This document shows, piece by piece, positions 24,703-32,527 of a stretch of DNA of 64,000 nucleotides. Made by a program: the position numbers and the translations under genes. The notes under the pieces are model-generated. The model did not search any database, was not told where the DNA came from, and saw only the letters and a program-made list of their open reading frames with translations. Each line of letters opens with the position of its first letter. Position 1 is the stretch's first letter. Origin of the DNA: Saccharopolyspora flava (GTDB lineage Bacteria > Actinomycetota > Actinomycetes > Mycobacteriales > Pseudonocardiaceae); the NCBI RefSeq assembly GCF_900116135.1, contig NZ_FOZX01000015.1:52888-116887 (forward strand), read 5' to 3'.

Positions 24703-25802
24703 AGATCACCCGGGTGGAGGCGATCCCGTTCGCCATCCCCTACCGCAAGCCGCTGCGCTTCGCCTCCGGCGAGGTCCACGCCGCCGAGCACGTGCTGGTG
24801 CGGGTGCACACCGACGACGGGGTCGTCGGCGTCGCCGAAGCGCCGCCGCGGCCGTTCACCTACGGCGAGACCCAGGCCGGGATCATCACCGCCATCGACT
24901 CGATCTTCGGCCCGCAGGTGACCGGGCTGAGCCTGCTGGAGCGCGAGGTCGCCCACGCCCGCATGTCGCGCACGGTCGGCAACCCGACGGCGAAGTCGGC
25001 CGTCGACATGGCCATGTGGGACGCGCTCGGGCGCAGCCTCGACGTCTCGGTGACCGAGCTGCTGGGCGGTTTCACCGACCGGATGCGGGTCTCGCACATG
25101 CTCGGCTTCGACGAGCCGGCCGCGATGGTCGCCGAGGCCGAGAAGATGCGCGACAGCTACGGGATCACCACGTTCAAGGTCAAGGTCGGGCGCAGCCCGG
25201 TCTCGCTGGACACCGCCGTGGTGCGCGCCCTGCGCGAGGGGCTCGGCGACGCCGTCGAGCTCTACGTCGACGGCAACCGGGGCTGGACGGCCGCCGAGTC
25301 GGCGCGCGCCATGAAGGAGATGGCCGACCTCGACCTGCTCTTCGCCGAGGAGCTGTGCCCGGCCGACGACGTGCTGGGGCGGCGCTGGCTGGTGCAGCAG
25401 CTCGACGTGCCGTTCATCGCCGACGAATCCGCCGTCACCCCGGCCGACGTCACCCGCGAGGTCCTGGGCGGCTCGGCCACCGCGGTGAGCATCAAGACCG
25501 CGCGCACCGGGTTCACCCGCTCCCAGCGCACCCACCACCTCGCCGAGGGCCTCGGCCTGGAAGTGGTGATGGGCAACCAGATCGACGGCCAGATCGGGTC
25601 GCTGTGCACCGTGGCCTTCGGCGCCGCGCACGCGCTGACCTCCCGCCGGGCCGGGGAGCTGTCGAACTTCCTGGACATGAGCGACGACCTGCTGGCCGAA
25701 CCGCTGACGATCAGCGACGGTGAACTCGCCGTCCGCCCCGGCGCCGGGCTGGGCGCCGAACTCGATCCCGACAAGCTCCGGCACTACCGCCAGGACCGCT
25801 GA
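24699..25802 (+). CDS. catB: Muconate cycloisomerase
   Basis: 367 residues of the enolase superfamily, MLE subgroup. KVKVG near residue 160 provides the catalytic Lys pair (KxK), YVDGNRGW near 188 the first metal Asp, FAEEL near 214 the second metal Glu, IADES near 239 the third ligand, and SIKTARTG near 264 the second catalytic Lys. Cyclises cis,cis-muconate to muconolactone. Translationally coupled to the LysR gene (ATGA overlap) and followed by catA after 30 bp. Confidence 0.93.
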   Translation: MKITRVEAIPFAIPYRKPLRFASGEVHAAEHVLVRVHTDDGVVGVAEAPPRPFTYGETQAGIITAIDSIFGPQVTGLSLLEREVAHARMSRTVGNPTAKSAVDMAMWDALGRSLDVSVTELLGGFTDRMRVSHMLGFDEPAAMVAEAEKMRDSYGITTFKVKVGRSPVSLDTAVVRALREGLGDAVELYVDGNRGWTAAESARAMKEMADLDLLFAEELCPADDVLGRRWLVQQLDVPFIADESAVTPADVTREVLGGSATAVSIKTARTGFTRSQRTHHLAEGLGLEVVMGNQIDGQIGSLCTVAFGAAHALTSRRAGELSNFLDMSDDLLAEPLTISDGELAVRPGAGLGAELDPDKLRHYRQDR

Positions 25803-25832
25803 CCCACCCACCGCGAATCAAGGAGGATTCCC

Positions 25833-26678
25833 ATGACCACGGCACACGACGAGGCCACCGCCGCGGCTTCCGGCGCGAGCGCCACCGAGCGGTTCAAGAG
25901 CGACAAGCTCCTCGGGGTGGAGAACACGCCGCCGGAGCGGGTCAGCGCGCTGGCCCGCGAGGTGCTGGAGGCCGTCCACAGCACCATCCGCAAGCACAAG
26001 GTCACCTACGACGAGTACAACGCGCTCAAGGCGTGGCTGATCAGCGTGGGCGAGGACGGCGAGTGGCCGCTGTTCCTCGACGTGTGGGTCGAGCACGTCG
26101 TCGAGGAGGTCGCCACCGAACACCGCGAGGGCAACAAGGGCACCATCGAGGGCCCGTACTACGTGCCCGACGCCCCCGAGCAGGGCTCCAACGGCGCGGT
26201 CCCGATGCGCGAGAACGAGCCCGGCACGCCGCTGACCTGGAACGGGAAGGTCACCTCCACCGACGGTTCCGCGCTGGCCGGGGCGAAGGTGGAGCTGTGG
26301 CACGCCGACGCCGACGGCTTCTACTCGCAGTTCGCGCCGAACCTGCCGGAGTGGAACCTGCGCGGCTCGTTCACCACCGACGCCGAGGGCAACTTCGAGA
26401 TCCGCACGGTGCGGCCCGCGCCGTACCAGATCCCCACCGACGGGGCCTGCGGCAAGCTCATCGCCGCGGCCGGGTGGCACGCGTGGCGCCCGGCGCACCT
26501 GCACGTCAAGGTCTCGGCCCCGGGCCACGAGCTGCTGACCGCGCAGCTGTACTTCCCCGGCGACGAGCACAACGACGACGACATCGCCTCGGCGGTCAAG
26601 CCGGAGCTCATGCTCGACCCCAAGCCGGTCTCCGGCGGCGAGGCCATCGACTACAGCTTCGTCCTCGACCCCGCCTGA
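25833..26678 (+). CDS. catA: Catechol 1,2-dioxygenase (intradiol)
   Basis: 281 residues, normal for actinobacterial CatA. Non-heme Fe(III) ligands can be placed as Y164 (DGFYSQF), Y198 (APYQIP), H222 and H224 (RPAHLHVKV). The N-terminal 100 residues form the helical dimer zipper. Cleaves catechol between the hydroxyls to cis,cis-muconate, the substrate of the preceding gene product. AGGAGG lies 6 bp before the ATG. Third gene of LysR-catB-catA-catC. Confidence 0.95.
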   Translation: MTTAHDEATAAASGASATERFKSDKLLGVENTPPERVSALAREVLEAVHSTIRKHKVTYDEYNALKAWLISVGEDGEWPLFLDVWVEHVVEEVATEHREGNKGTIEGPYYVPDAPEQGSNGAVPMRENEPGTPLTWNGKVTSTDGSALAGAKVELWHADADGFYSQFAPNLPEWNLRGSFTTDAEGNFEIRTVRPAPYQIPTDGACGKLIAAAGWHAWRPAHLHVKVSAPGHELLTAQLYFPGDEHNDDDIASAVKPELMLDPKPVSGGEAIDYSFVLDPA

Positions 26679-26691
26679 TCCGGGAGGCACC

Positions 26692-26973
26692 GTGCTCTAC
26701 CACATCCGGATGGACGTGAACCTGCCTGCCGACATGGATCCGGAGGAGCGCGCCGACCTGCTGGCCCGCGAACGCGCCTACAGCCAGCAGGCCCAGCGCG
26801 ACGGCCACTGGCCGCACCTGTGGCGGGTCGCCGGGGAGTTCGCGAACGTCTCCGTAGTCGACGTCGCCGACCACGACGAACTGCACGCCCTGCTCTCCGG
26901 CCTGCCGCTGTTCCCCTACATGGACATCGAGGTCACACCCCTCGCGGTACACCCGAACAAGATCGACCAGTAA
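26692..26973 (+). CDS. catC: Muconolactone delta-isomerase
   Basis: 93 residues, exactly the family size. It begins LYHIRMDVNLPADMDPEERADLLARE and ends FPYMDIEVTPLAVHPN, both matching CatC; the protein is a decameric ferredoxin-fold isomerase that turns muconolactone into 3-oxoadipate enol-lactone. GTG start 13 bp after catA, with GGGAGG upstream. Last gene of the cat operon; four GTTTTCATGAAAAC palindromes follow within 300 bp. Confidence 0.93.
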   Translation: MLYHIRMDVNLPADMDPEERADLLARERAYSQQAQRDGHWPHLWRVAGEFANVSVVDVADHDELHALLSGLPLFPYMDIEVTPLAVHPNKIDQ

Positions 26974-27028
26974 GACCCGCGGACGCCGGACGTCCACATC
27001 AGACACCCGGCGTCCCCCGGCGCACATC

Positions 27029-27066
27029 AGTGGGAGGGAAGTTTTCATGAAAACCTCCCTCCCACT
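27029..27066. repeat. GTTTTCATGAAAAC palindrome, copy 4 (38 bp, one mismatch)
   Basis: Core 27041-27054, arms AGTGGGAGGGAA and CCTCCCTCCCACT with one mispair. Located 56 bp after the catC stop. Confidence 0.9.
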
Positions 27067-27074
27067 AGGTAGAC

Positions 27075-27094
27075 GAAGTTTTCATGAAAACTTC
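27075..27094. repeat. GTTTTCATGAAAAC palindrome, copy 5 (20 bp)
   Basis: Core 27078-27091, exactly 37 bp after the core of copy 4. Forms the right half of a paired element. Confidence 0.9.
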
Positions 27095-27192
27095 CCTCCC
27101 CCACCACCGAACGGCCCCCTGGAAGACCCCGGGACGGGTTCACGAATTCGTGTTCTCACCAGGACTTTTGGCTTCCGAGGGGGTTGGTGGTG

Positions 27193-27216
27193 GGGAAGTT
27201 TTCATGAAACCTTCTG
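27193..27216. repeat. Degenerate GTTTTCATGAAAAC palindrome, copy 6
   Basis: Core 27198-27211 reads GTTTTCATGAAACC, one change from consensus, with flanks GGGGAA and TTC. The core of copy 7 starts 36 bp later. Confidence 0.75.
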
Positions 27217-27222
27217 TTCGTG

Positions 27223-27258
27223 GGGTGGGGGAAGTTTTCATGAAAACTTCCCCCACCC
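27223..27258. repeat. GTTTTCATGAAAAC palindrome, copy 7 (36-bp perfect)
   Basis: Core 27234-27247. Identical in sequence to copy 1 across all 36 bp although 20 kb apart, which implies recent copying or strong constraint. Confidence 0.9.
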
Positions 27259-27308
27259 GAGGGGAATCGTGACCAGTCGAGCGGGAAACCCCTCAACGGT
27301 GAAAAGGA

Positions 27309-27342
27309 AATCGCCCGGGATCTCGTGAGATCCCGGGCGATT
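27309..27342 (-). terminator. Strong stem-loop terminator after the ABM gene
   Basis: AATCGCCCGGGATCTC (27309-27324) pairs perfectly with 27327-27342. It ends 14 bp beyond the stop of the leftward ABM gene; on the minus strand it is followed by TTTCCTTTTC, a partial T tract. Confidence 0.75.
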
Positions 27343-27356
27343 CCGCTTCCGCCGCC

Positions 27357-27644
27357 TCAGAGGACGTGGGCGAAGGTCACCGTGCGGTCCAGGAGCTTCG
27401 GGCGGACCCGGCCGGCGATGTGCTCGGCGTAGTGATCGCTGGCCGTGTGCGCGTCGAAACCGGCGCGGTCGGTGTAGCGCTCGTAGAGCACGAACACGCA
27501 CTCGTCGTCGACGTCCTGGTGCACCACGTAGGCCTCGTTCGCCGGTTCCTTCAGGCTCTGCTCGCGGGCGTCGAGCAGACCGGCGCGGACCTCCTCCACG
27601 TCCTGGCTGGCGCAGGTGTAGCGGGCGATGACGGCGAAGGACAC
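27357..27644 (-). CDS. Antibiotic-biosynthesis-monooxygenase (ABM) fold protein, quinol monooxygenase-like
   Basis: 95 residues, the size of single-domain ABM proteins (YgiN-like). It begins FAVIARYTCA and has EPANEAYVVHQDVDDECVFVLYERYTD, the usual E-x(2)-Y-x(4)-D ... F-x(2)-YE-x-Y pattern, then HTASDHYAEH. Cofactor-free oxidation of quinols or similar compounds is the family's role. Convergent with the cat operon and 50 bp downstream of the acyl-CoA ligase gene. A role in aromatic or quinone detoxification is plausible. Confidence 0.82.
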   Translation of the reverse strand: MSFAVIARYTCASQDVEEVRAGLLDAREQSLKEPANEAYVVHQDVDDECVFVLYERYTDRAGFDAHTASDHYAEHIAGRVRPKLLDRTVTFAHVL

Positions 27645-27694
27645 GTTCCCTCCTAGGTCGTTGAGCTGCGCCGATGGTAACCGCCCGGAGCGCG

Positions 27695-29356
27695 CTACTC
27701 GCGTTCGCGCAGCTCGCGGCGCAGCAGCTTGCCCGTCACGGTCTTGGGCAGCTCGTCGAGGACGTCGACCTGGCGCGGGTACTTGTAGGCGGCCATGCGC
27801 CGCTTGCAGAACGCGATCAGCTCCTCCGGTTCGGCGCTGGTTCCGGGCCGCAGGCTCACGAACGCCTTGACCGTCTCGCCCCGGTACGGGTCGGGGACGC
27901 CGACGACCGCGGCCTCGCGGACGGCCTCGTGCTCGTAGAGCACGTCCTCGACCTCGCGCGGCCAGATCTTGTAGCCACCGGCGTTGATCTGGTCCTTCTT
28001 GCGGTCGACGAGGTAGAACCAGCCGTCGGAGTCCATGTAGCCGACGTCGCCGGTGCGGAACCGGCCGCCGCCCATGGCCTTCTCCGTCTCCTCCGGCTTG
28101 TTCCAGTACCCGGGCACCACCTGCGGGCCGGAGGTCACCAGCTCGCCGATCTCGCCCGGCGGCAGATCCGCACCGTCCTCGCCGACGATGCGCACCACCG
28201 TGTTGTAGACCGGCACACCGACCGACAGCGCACCCGAGGCCGGATCGACCGGGGCGTCGGCGCCGAGCGGAACGCCGTGCGACGGCGAGGTCGTCTCGGT
28301 CAGCCCGTAGATGTTGTGGATGTAGTGCCCGAAGGTCTCCTGGAAGGCCCGCACGGTGCTCGGCGGGATCGGCGCCCCGCCCGAGTACACCTTGGTGAGG
28401 CTGGCGAGGTCGTCCTTCTGCGCGCCGGGCGCGTTCATCAGCGCGATGAACACCGTGATCGACCCGACGGTGAACGTCGCCTGCTCCGCGCGTGCCGTCT
28501 CCAGGGTGACGGCCGGGTCCAGCCGGTACATCAGCACCAGCGGCGCGCCGACCAGCAGCGACAGGGCCGCGTGCCCGATGAGTCCGGTGATGTGGAACAG
28601 CGGCGCCACGCCCAGGATCACGTCGTCGGGCCCGATGCCGATCCAGTCCCGGTAGGTCTGGGCGTTGAACACCACGTTGCGGTGCGTGGTCATCGCGCCC
28701 TTCGGCGGCCCGGTCGTGCCCGAGGTGTAGGTCAGGAACGCCACGTCGTCCGGACCGAGCGACACCTCCGGCGGGGCGCTCCCCCGGTGCCGGTCGATCA
28801 ACTCGCTCATGTCGACCCGGTTTCCCTCGAAATCGGGGTCCCGGGTGACCCGGGCGAACAGGCGCTCGTCGTTGCGGGTCTGGTACTCCAGTTCCGAGGT
28901 GGTGATGACGGTGCGGACGTCGGTGTTGGCGACGACGTTGCGCGCGACGTCGCGGTAGAGGTCCTCCAGGCAGACCAGCACGCTCGCTCCGGAGTCCCGG
29001 AGGATGAGCTCCAGCTCGCGCTCGCGGTTCATCGGGTTGACCGACACCGCGATCCCGCCGGCCTTCCAGGTGCCGAGCTGGGCGATGACGAACTGCGGCA
29101 CGTTCTGGGCGTAGATCGCCAGCCGGTCCCCTGCGGCGAACCCCGCGTCGGCGAGCCCGGCGGCGAAGGCGTCGCTGAGCTCGTCGAGCTCGCGCAGGGT
29201 GATCCGCCCGTCGAAGTACCGGATGATGTCGGAGTCCGGGTCGCGCGCCACGGCCGCGGCGAACATGTCCACGGCGTTGTCGTGCTCGACCGCGATCTCA
29301 GCGGGCTGACCTGCGGCGTAGCGGTCCAACCACGGCTTGTCGTCGTACGCGCTCAC
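27695..29356 (-). CDS. AMP-forming acyl-CoA synthetase (fatty-acid or aryl-CoA ligase family)
   Basis: 553 residues of the ANL superfamily. YTSGTTGPPKGA near 205 (ATP/AMP loop), YGLTETT near 340, TGDVGYMDSDGWFYLVDRKKD near 430, GYKIWPREVEDVL near 457 and the adenylation Lys in TVTGKLLRREL at the C terminus. The sequence style is that of long-chain fatty-acid-CoA ligases; an aromatic acid substrate cannot be excluded beside the benzoate genes. Upstream are the 27-bp foldback and a 360-bp gap; downstream the ABM gene follows. Confidence 0.88.
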   Translation of the reverse strand: MSAYDDKPWLDRYAAGQPAEIAVEHDNAVDMFAAAVARDPDSDIIRYFDGRITLRELDELSDAFAAGLADAGFAAGDRLAIYAQNVPQFVIAQLGTWKAGGIAVSVNPMNRERELELILRDSGASVLVCLEDLYRDVARNVVANTDVRTVITTSELEYQTRNDERLFARVTRDPDFEGNRVDMSELIDRHRGSAPPEVSLGPDDVAFLTYTSGTTGPPKGAMTTHRNVVFNAQTYRDWIGIGPDDVILGVAPLFHITGLIGHAALSLLVGAPLVLMYRLDPAVTLETARAEQATFTVGSITVFIALMNAPGAQKDDLASLTKVYSGGAPIPPSTVRAFQETFGHYIHNIYGLTETTSPSHGVPLGADAPVDPASGALSVGVPVYNTVVRIVGEDGADLPPGEIGELVTSGPQVVPGYWNKPEETEKAMGGGRFRTGDVGYMDSDGWFYLVDRKKDQINAGGYKIWPREVEDVLYEHEAVREAAVVGVPDPYRGETVKAFVSLRPGTSAEPEELIAFCKRRMAAYKYPRQVDVLDELPKTVTGKLLRRELRERE

Positions 29357-29485
29357 AACGCCTCCTCAACGGCTCGGGTTCCCCGACCAGGCCATACAGC
29401 CATCTCGACACCCCGAGCACAAGACGACCCACGACCACCGCCCGTCAGCTAGGGCGCTGGGCGCGAAGGGTGCCTTCGCTGCGGA

Positions 29486-29553
29486 GGGGGACAGTTTTTG
29501 CCCGAACTGCCCGGGCTCTCGCCCGTGGGCAGTTCGGGCAAAAACTGTCCCCC
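29486..29553. repeat. GGGGACAGTTTT-family foldback, copy 1 (27-bp perfect arms)
   Basis: The left arm 29486-29512 begins GGGGGACAGTTTTTG. The right arm 29527-29553 is its exact reverse complement; the 14-base gap holds a smaller GGGC/GCCC dyad. A second, degraded copy lies at 49857-49930. Confidence 0.9.
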
Positions 29554-29670
29554 TTCAGGACCCACCGCCCGGCGAAGCCCTCGATCAGAGGTTCCCGAGG
29601 ACGTCGTCGGGATCGGCGTCGAGGGCGAGGTTCTCCAGCACGGACAGGAGTTTTCGCCCCTCGAAACGAA

Positions 29671-29708
29671 AGTGCCTGCCTCCGGTCCTTGGACCGGAGG
29701 CAGGCACT
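29671..29708 (-). terminator. Perfect 18-bp stem terminator of the Scr1/DUF397 operon
   Basis: AGTGCCTGCCTCCGGTCC (29671-29688) pairs with 29691-29708 around TT. It begins 10 bp beyond the stop of the leftward DUF397 gene and is followed on that strand by TTTCGTTT. Confidence 0.8.
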
Positions 29709-29717
29709 GCCTTTGAC

Positions 29718-29924
29718 TCAGCGGTCGACCAAGCCGCTCTTCACGTCGTCGAGGAACGCCGACCACTGGCGGGAGTTGAACACTAAAGTTCCACCTTCGC
29801 GATCCTTGGTGTCACGCACGCCCGCGAATCCGGGAACGTGCGCGGCTTCCACGCACGCGTTCTGCGTCTGCGAACGACTGCTCTTGAACCACTGGGCCTC
29901 CGAGAAGTCCGGCAGGCTCTGCAT
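29718..29924 (-). CDS. DUF397 protein
   Basis: 68 residues. FSEAQWFKSSRSQTQNACVEAA near the N terminus and GVRDTKDREGGTLVFNSRQWSAFLDDVKSG match DUF397 (W-x-K-S-S-x-S...C-V-E-V...V-R-D-S-K...L), a small protein encoded next to Scr1-type regulators in actinomycetes, where the pair behaves like a toxin-antitoxin-like or regulator-partner unit. 20 bp downstream of the XRE gene and terminated by the 18-bp stem-loop. Confidence 0.92.
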   Translation of the reverse strand: MQSLPDFSEAQWFKSSRSQTQNACVEAAHVPGFAGVRDTKDREGGTLVFNSRQWSAFLDDVKSGLVDR

Positions 29925-29944
29925 CGGTGGCGCCCCTCTCTGCG

Positions 29945-30802
29945 CTAGCTGTACTGCTTCGCCACCGCGCCCATCAGGTCGAGCGACTCCTTCGGACCGA
30001 GCGCGGCGGCTTGCAACCTGTTCCACAAGCTAACGTAATCGGCCACTGAGCCCTTGTCGTCCAAGTAGCGGGCGTCATCAAAAGATTCGACGTAGACAAA
30101 TTCCAGGTCCGGGGTCGAACCTGGCGAGGAGATCGTCAGCATGGTGAACCCGTAGCTGATCGCACCCGCGTGGGTCTGCGCGTCGAAGGGCATGACCTGC
30201 AGGTGGATGTGATCCATCAACGCCAGCTCTTCGAGGTAGCGAATCTGGTCCTTCATGATCGCCGGTCCGCCAATCTGCCTGCGCAGACAGGATTCGGACA
30301 TGATGAAGGCGGCGTTCGGCGGATTCGCGCCGGTCAAGAGCTCCTGACGCTCTTGCCGAGCCCGAACGCTCGAATCAACGTCACTGTCGTTGGCTCGCGG
30401 CGACGACGTCTCCAACGCTCGGATATAGGCCTCCGTCTGGAGTATTCCGGGGATGAGCTCCGTCTGAACCTGACGCATGTCGTTCGCGTCGGTCTCCAGG
30501 TCGACGTACATCCGGAACCACTCCGGGAAGACCGAGCGATAGCCGCCCCACCGACCACGGGCGCTGCGAGCACGCGCGAGTTCGATCATCCACTGCTTGT
30601 GCTCGTCGGTGTCGCCGTACTCGTTGAGCAGCAGGACCAGGTCGCCCTTGTTGATCCCGGACTGCCCCAGCTCCAGCCGGCTGATCTTCGTCACGGCGCA
30701 GTCCAGGATTTTCGCGGCATCCGCCTGCTCCAAACCTGCCGCCTGCCGTGCGTGGCGCAGCTCGTTGCCGAGCTGGAGCCTCCTGACCGTGGGGGTTGCC
30801 AT
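29945..30802 (-). CDS. Scr1-family XRE regulator (HTH plus DUF5753)
   Basis: 285 residues. HTH_31-type helix-turn-helix at 10-65 (LRHARQAAGLEQADAAKILDC, TKISRLELGQSGI) followed by a DUF5753 domain (about 95-275) including QTELIPGILQTEAYIRAL and the HLQVMPFDAQTHAG segment. Known relatives with DUF397 partners control development or antibiotic production. Very common in actinomycetes; the target is not deducible. The promoter must lie in 30803-31052. GCCTGGAGGACTGG precedes the ATG. Confidence 0.92.
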   Translation of the reverse strand: MATPTVRRLQLGNELRHARQAAGLEQADAAKILDCAVTKISRLELGQSGINKGDLVLLLNEYGDTDEHKQWMIELARARSARGRWGGYRSVFPEWFRMYVDLETDANDMRQVQTELIPGILQTEAYIRALETSSPRANDSDVDSSVRARQERQELLTGANPPNAAFIMSESCLRRQIGGPAIMKDQIRYLEELALMDHIHLQVMPFDAQTHAGAISYGFTMLTISSPGSTPDLEFVYVESFDDARYLDDKGSVADYVSLWNRLQAAALGPKESLDLMGAVAKQYS

Positions 30803-31013
30803 CCAGTCCTCCAGGCTTCATGCGTAGTCGCGCTGATGTGTCTGCCACAGGTCCGCAGCTCAAACGATCACCCGATCCGGCAATCCCTGAACCTAGGAAT
30901 GCATTTTTAGGATCCTATCTGCAATGCTTCCGGCGCAGGAATGCTGCAGCAGGAACCGAACGCTACTCGCCGTGATCATCTGGCTACGCACAGCCCCACC
31001 CCTGGGAGAAGCG

Positions 31014-31049
31014 ATGACGAGAAGCGCAACAGCACCGGACGTGAGGTGA
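31014..31049 (+). CDS. Possible 11-residue leader peptide
   Basis: TGGGAGAAGCG precedes ATG 31014. The frame reads MTRSATAPDVR then stops 3 bp before the next GTG start, so it could couple translation into the small membrane protein. Too short for homology. Confidence 0.3.
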   Translation: MTRSATAPDVR

Positions 31050-31052
31050 CAC

Positions 31053-31310
31053 GTGACCGCTTTCTACGTGCTCTTCGGGCTTCTCGTGGTCATGCCCTCG
31101 GTTGCGGTGATCTCCGACCTTCCGCTCGTTCGGCAGTGGTGGCTCATGCGCCGTGCGCGGCGCACGACTCGCCAAGTCTGGGCGCGATGCCCCGAAGCGC
31201 GACCGAACTGCGCGAACGAGCACCTGCCCGCTCCGGCACCACCTCCCCTCAGCCGGGGCAGGCAGGCCATATATCCCATCGCGGATCTAACCCGCGAGGA
31301 GCGCCGATGA
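31053..31310 (+). CDS. Small membrane protein of unknown function
   Basis: 85 residues: one N-terminal hydrophobic helix (FYVLFGLLVVMPSVAVI), then a basic stretch (MRRARRTTRQVWARC) and a Pro-rich tail. GAGGTGAC lies upstream of the GTG start. Its stop overlaps the next start by 4 bp (ATGA), which supports both being real. Divergent from the Scr1-type regulator. No family recognised. Confidence 0.55.
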   Translation: MTAFYVLFGLLVVMPSVAVISDLPLVRQWWLMRRARRTTRQVWARCPEARPNCANEHLPAPAPPPLSRGRQAIYPIADLTREERR

Positions 31311-31780
31311 TCCTCGCCCGACCACGTCCCGAGCTTTTCGGTCCGATCCACCAGGTCGTCCACGTCTTCCCCACCGACCAGCGCGCCCATCGCGATCGAC
31401 GCCGCGCTCTCTGCGGGTTCACCGCGCCCGCAACGCTGCTCGTTCCGGTCGGCGAGATCTCCGGCATGGGGTGCGAACTCTGCCTCGCCGCCATGCCCGC
31501 CGATCTGCTCCCCGGCGACGCCACCGCCGCGAGTCTGCCGCCCGCTCCCCCGCCGAACGCCGCCGGAAACCCTTACGCGATAGGCCTGCGCGGGGAACGG
31601 GTCCAACACCGGATCGCCGCGAACCCCGTCACCACGCGCTTCGAGGGTCGCGATGCCGTGATCTGCGCCTGCGGCGTCATCGGTTTCCTCGTCCGAGGCG
31701 AGGTACCCGCCGACTACGAGTCCTGCGCGGAATGCGCCCTGGAAAGCCCGTCAGATCGAACGTTTCCAAGCAGCGGATGA
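31307..31780 (+). CDS. Cysteine-pair protein, unknown function (Scr1-neighbourhood)
   Basis: 157 residues with Cys in paired motifs: GCELCLAAMP near 46, CACG near 120 and CAEC near 143, plus a single Cys near 34. This could make one or two zinc sites. The ATG overlaps the stop of the preceding small membrane gene. Its last 67 bp overlap the convergent VTT gene, an unusually long antisense overlap. Adjacent to a Scr1/DUF397 locus, so it may belong to the same regulatory system. No family identified. Confidence 0.55.
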   Translation: MILARPRPELFGPIHQVVHVFPTDQRAHRDRRRALCGFTAPATLLVPVGEISGMGCELCLAAMPADLLPGDATAASLPPAPPPNAAGNPYAIGLRGERVQHRIAANPVTTRFEGRDAVICACGVIGFLVRGEVPADYESCAECALESPSDRTFPSSG

Positions 31781-32385
31781 CGGGCGAGCCGCCGAGCGCC
31801 CCAGGTCGCGGCGAGTAGGGCCGCGGCGGCAAGAGCGAGCCAGAGGAACGGGGTCCAGGTGCCTGAGGTGAGGGCGTTTCCCGCGGTGATGTAGGTGAGG
31901 TTGGCGGGGAGGGTGCCGACTGCTGTGCCCGCGAGGAACGGTGCCAGGCGGATCCGGGTCACTCCGGCGGCGTAGTTGATGACTCCGTAGGGGATGACCG
32001 GGAGCAGGCGGCAGAGCACCGTCGCGGTGAAACCCCGGCGCGCGAACAGGGAGTCCAGGGTTTCGAGGCGTCCGCGGCGCAGGCGGGGTGCGAGGGCGTC
32101 GCGGCCGAGCAGGCGTGCGATGCCGAAGGCGAGTCCCGCTCCGCTCACGGTCCCGGCGACCACGACGAGCAGCGCGATCGGTGGGCTGAACAGCGTCCCG
32201 GCGACGGCGGCCAGCGCGGGTCGGGGCACGAACACGAGTGCGGCGACGGCGAAGAACAGCAGGAACAGCCACGGTGCCGATCGCCACGACTCGACCTGCA
32301 GCAACGACGTCCCGGGGACCAGCCACAACCCGACGCCCACCGCTGCGGCGAGCAGCGCGAGCAGGAGCCACGACCGGGCCGTCAT
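31714..32385 (-). CDS. TVP38/TMEM64 (VTT/DedA-like) membrane protein
   Basis: 223 residues, about six hydrophobic segments. Family core: FVPRPALAAVAGTLFSPPIALLVVVAGTVSGAGLAFGIARLLGRD near 55-100 and FTATVLCRLLPVIPYGVINYAAGVTRI near 130, the latter being the R-x-x-P-x-x-P-x-x-x-x-N-Y-x-A-G motif of VTT proteins. Members act in lipid scrambling or undecaprenyl-phosphate recycling. ATG 32385 is preceded by AAGGGAAGG. Its 3' end overlaps the convergent Cys-pair gene. Confidence 0.88.
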   Translation of the reverse strand: MTARSWLLLALLAAAVGVGLWLVPGTSLLQVESWRSAPWLFLLFFAVAALVFVPRPALAAVAGTLFSPPIALLVVVAGTVSGAGLAFGIARLLGRDALAPRLRRGRLETLDSLFARRGFTATVLCRLLPVIPYGVINYAAGVTRIRLAPFLAGTAVGTLPANLTYITAGNALTSGTWTPFLWLALAAAALLAATWGARRLARHPLLGNVRSDGLSRAHSAQDS

Positions 32386-32527
32386 CGACCTTCCCTTCAG
32401 CACCCGTGCTCGCGGGCGGAGCACCGCGGGAAGGCTACCCCGGTGGGCTGCGACACTTCCCTGCCCGATGCGGAAGCCGACGCCGTCGCGGGGTGTTGAA
32501 CCGCGTGCGCGAGGCGAGGAGGGTTCA

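Larger units (their letters stand above)
26974..27356. other. 383-bp convergent intergenic region filled with palindromes
   Basis: Holds palindrome copies 4 to 7 and the stem-loop at 27309-27342. The short frame at 27047-27328 consists mainly of translated palindrome sequence and is not a gene. Confidence 0.8.
29357..29717. other. 361-bp intergenic region with two strong foldbacks
   Basis: Contains the 27-bp-arm foldback at 29486-29553 and the terminator at 29671-29708. No gene supported; short open frames here read through the foldback. Confidence 0.7.

Noticed and set aside
27047..27328. A 93-codon frame downstream of catC
   Set aside because: Much of it is translation of palindrome copies (repeated SFHENFP); no ribosome site and no homology pattern.
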